5,534 nt of DNA, from contig LKMY01000134.1 of NCBI GenBank assembly GCA_001564205.1, forward strand, positions 1-5,534. The letters run 5' to 3'. Below, piece after piece: positions 4,724 through 5,534 of this stretch. Source of the stretch: Nanohaloarchaea archaeon PL-Br10_U2g5 (GTDB lineage: Archaea > Halobacteriota > Halobacteria > Halobacteriales > Haloferacaceae). Below the pieces are notes generated by a model. The model was given only the letters and a program-made list of their open reading frames with translations. It was not told the origin of the DNA and did not search any database. Within the stretch, counting starts at the first letter, position 1. Each line of letters opens with the position of its first letter. A program made the translations under genes and the position numbers.

Positions 4724-5534
4724 TTCACCAGCTGGTACAGGTGCTCCGCGATCTTCATCCGATAGCCGGCTGTCTCGAGCGTATAGTAGGGGACCAGCTC
4801 CGCGCCAAATTTGCTTTTGTATCGGCAGAGTCGCTCCGTGTTCGCGCCGTAGAGATCGTAGGTAGTGACGGTATCTCGCGGCGGGTTGGTCGCGATCTCC
4901 TCGAGGATCCGCCAGTGGATGAGGCTGTTGACGGCGACTCCGTCGTGGACCGTTCGGCCACCCCCCTGCCAGAAGTACGCCGCGTCCGGCGAGTAGAACA
5001 CGGTGATACCGGTCAGGAAGCTGCCGTCGTCCGACCGTGCCACGTACACACGAGCCATCTCACCGAGCGCTTCGTAGAGGTCCCGGACGTACGACCACTG
5101 GGGAGGAAACGACCGACCTTGTTCTGCGTACCGGTCACGGGTCTGTTCGAACACGCGGCGCGCGGCGTCGATTCCCTCTTGTCTCACGGTCACGTCCAGC
5201 TCGGTAGCGTCGCGAATTTCCCGTCGGAGGCTCTTGCTCGCCGCTTTGAGCAGATCGTCGGGATCGGTCTCCGAAACGTCGAGACGGTACGTGAACTGAG
5301 TGTCGAGCGAGAGGTTGTTCCAGACGTACGGTCTCGGATCCCCGAAGCCCGTCCGACAGGTGATCTTTGACAGGGTGGTGTAGCTGTCGAGTCCGAACTC
5401 CGAGACGACGAGGTTTGCGAACGTTCGAAACACCTTCTCCCGTTTTCGCTGTTTCGGACTCGCCGGCATCATCACCGGCCCTAGCCGCGGGATGCCCATT
5501 CCGGGCGGCGGCGAGGTAACTATCGTTCCGACCC
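4720..5534 (-). CDS. FemAB/GNAT-fold acyl- or aminoacyl-transferase (5'-truncated by window edge)
   Basis: The protein resembles the FemAB-like/acetyltransferase-6 group (GNAT fold) found in surface-polymer loci, whose members transfer an acyl or aminoacyl group to an amine. An ATG at 5499 would give 259 residues, but the frame stays open to the edge and the 11 residues before it (VGTIVTSPPPG) continue naturally into MGIPRLGPVMM. The combined SPPP-x(5)-P-x-LGP pattern is a conserved internal segment of haloarchaeal relatives, so the ATG at 5499 is probably an internal Met and the true start lies right of the window. Counting from that Met, the second GNAT-like half includes SKSLRREIRDATE (88-100), YFWQGGG (175-181), NSLIHWRILEEIA (191-203) and YDLYGANTERLCRYKSKFG (214-232), typical of the family. 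It overlaps the GT4 gene by four bases and is its operon partner. The donor (acyl-CoA or aminoacyl-tRNA) is unknown. Confidence 0.82.
   Translation of the reverse strand, partial: VGTIVTSPPPGMGIPRLGPVMMPASPKQRKREKVFRTFANLVVSEFGLDSYTTLSKITCRTGFGDPRPYVWNNLSLDTQFTYRLDVSETDPDDLLKAASKSLRREIRDATELDVTVRQEGIDAARRVFEQTRDRYAEQGRSFPPQWSYVRDLYEALGEMARVYVARSDDGSFLTGITVFYSPDAAYFWQGGGRTVHDGVAVNSLIHWRILEEIATNPPRDTVTTYDLYGANTERLCRYKSKFGAELVPYYTLETAGYRMKIAEHLYQLVK
4725..4729 (-). promoter_or_regulatory. Shine-Dalgarno-like GGTGA before the GT4 gene
   Basis: On the minus strand GGTGA matches part of the sequence complementary to the archaeal 16S rRNA 3' end. It lies ten bases before the GTG at 4714 but only one base before the GTG at 4723. 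The spacing therefore favours initiation at 4714. A five-base match is weak on its own. Confidence 0.3.

Noticed and set aside
4741..5370. 209-codon plus-strand ORF antisense to the FemAB-like gene
   Set aside because: Its acidic Val/Arg/Asp composition mimics a real protein, but it is the codon-complement shadow of a gene with clear family motifs and has no recognisable domain.
1..5534. Mobile element, CRISPR array, tRNA or rRNA
   Set aside because: No transposase motif, terminal inverted repeats, regularly spaced repeats or cloverleaf-like segment was seen on either strand.

Overview
The window looks like chromosomal DNA of a haloarchaeon (class Halobacteria). It is GC-rich, its proteins are rich in Asp, Glu, Ala, Val and Arg, GATC/CGATCG words are frequent, and I found only two CTAG tetranucleotides by eye, a word haloarchaea avoid. 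Start contexts also fit: the two divergent genes in the middle each have a TATA-like element about 28 bases before the start codon and no obvious leader, as is common in haloarchaea. Genus and species cannot be told from this.

Layout from left to right. Positions 1-71 probably hold the last 22 codons of a plus-strand gene with an Asp/Asn/Gly/Thr-rich tail. A 183-base non-coding stretch follows, with a perfect short hairpin and a T6 run. Then comes a minus-strand pair read from right to left: an extended-SDR nucleotide-sugar epimerase (2442 to 1399), whose end overlaps by 8 bases the start of a divergent DegT/StrS-type PLP aminotransferase (1406 to 255). A 189-base divergent intergenic region (2443-2631) separates this pair from a plus-strand ATP-grasp carboxylate-amine ligase (2632 to 3750). 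That gene converges, with a 31-base gap, on a second minus-strand pair: a FemAB/GNAT-fold acyl- or aminoacyl-transferase whose 5' end runs off the right edge (beyond 5534, stop at 4720) and a GT4 glycosyltransferase (4723 or 4714, to 3782).

Together these form part of a cell-surface glycan or glycoconjugate biosynthesis cluster. The epimerase would change the configuration of a nucleotide-activated sugar, the DegT-like enzyme would install an amino group, and the GT4 enzyme would transfer a sugar onto a growing glycan. The ATP-grasp and FemAB-like proteins are both amide-bond-forming types and would suit decoration of an amino sugar with an acyl or aminoacyl group. This pathway is inferred from family membership and gene order; no substrate is visible in the sequence. 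No flippase, oligosaccharyltransferase, sugar 4,6-dehydratase, tRNA, rRNA, insertion sequence or CRISPR array was found in the window.
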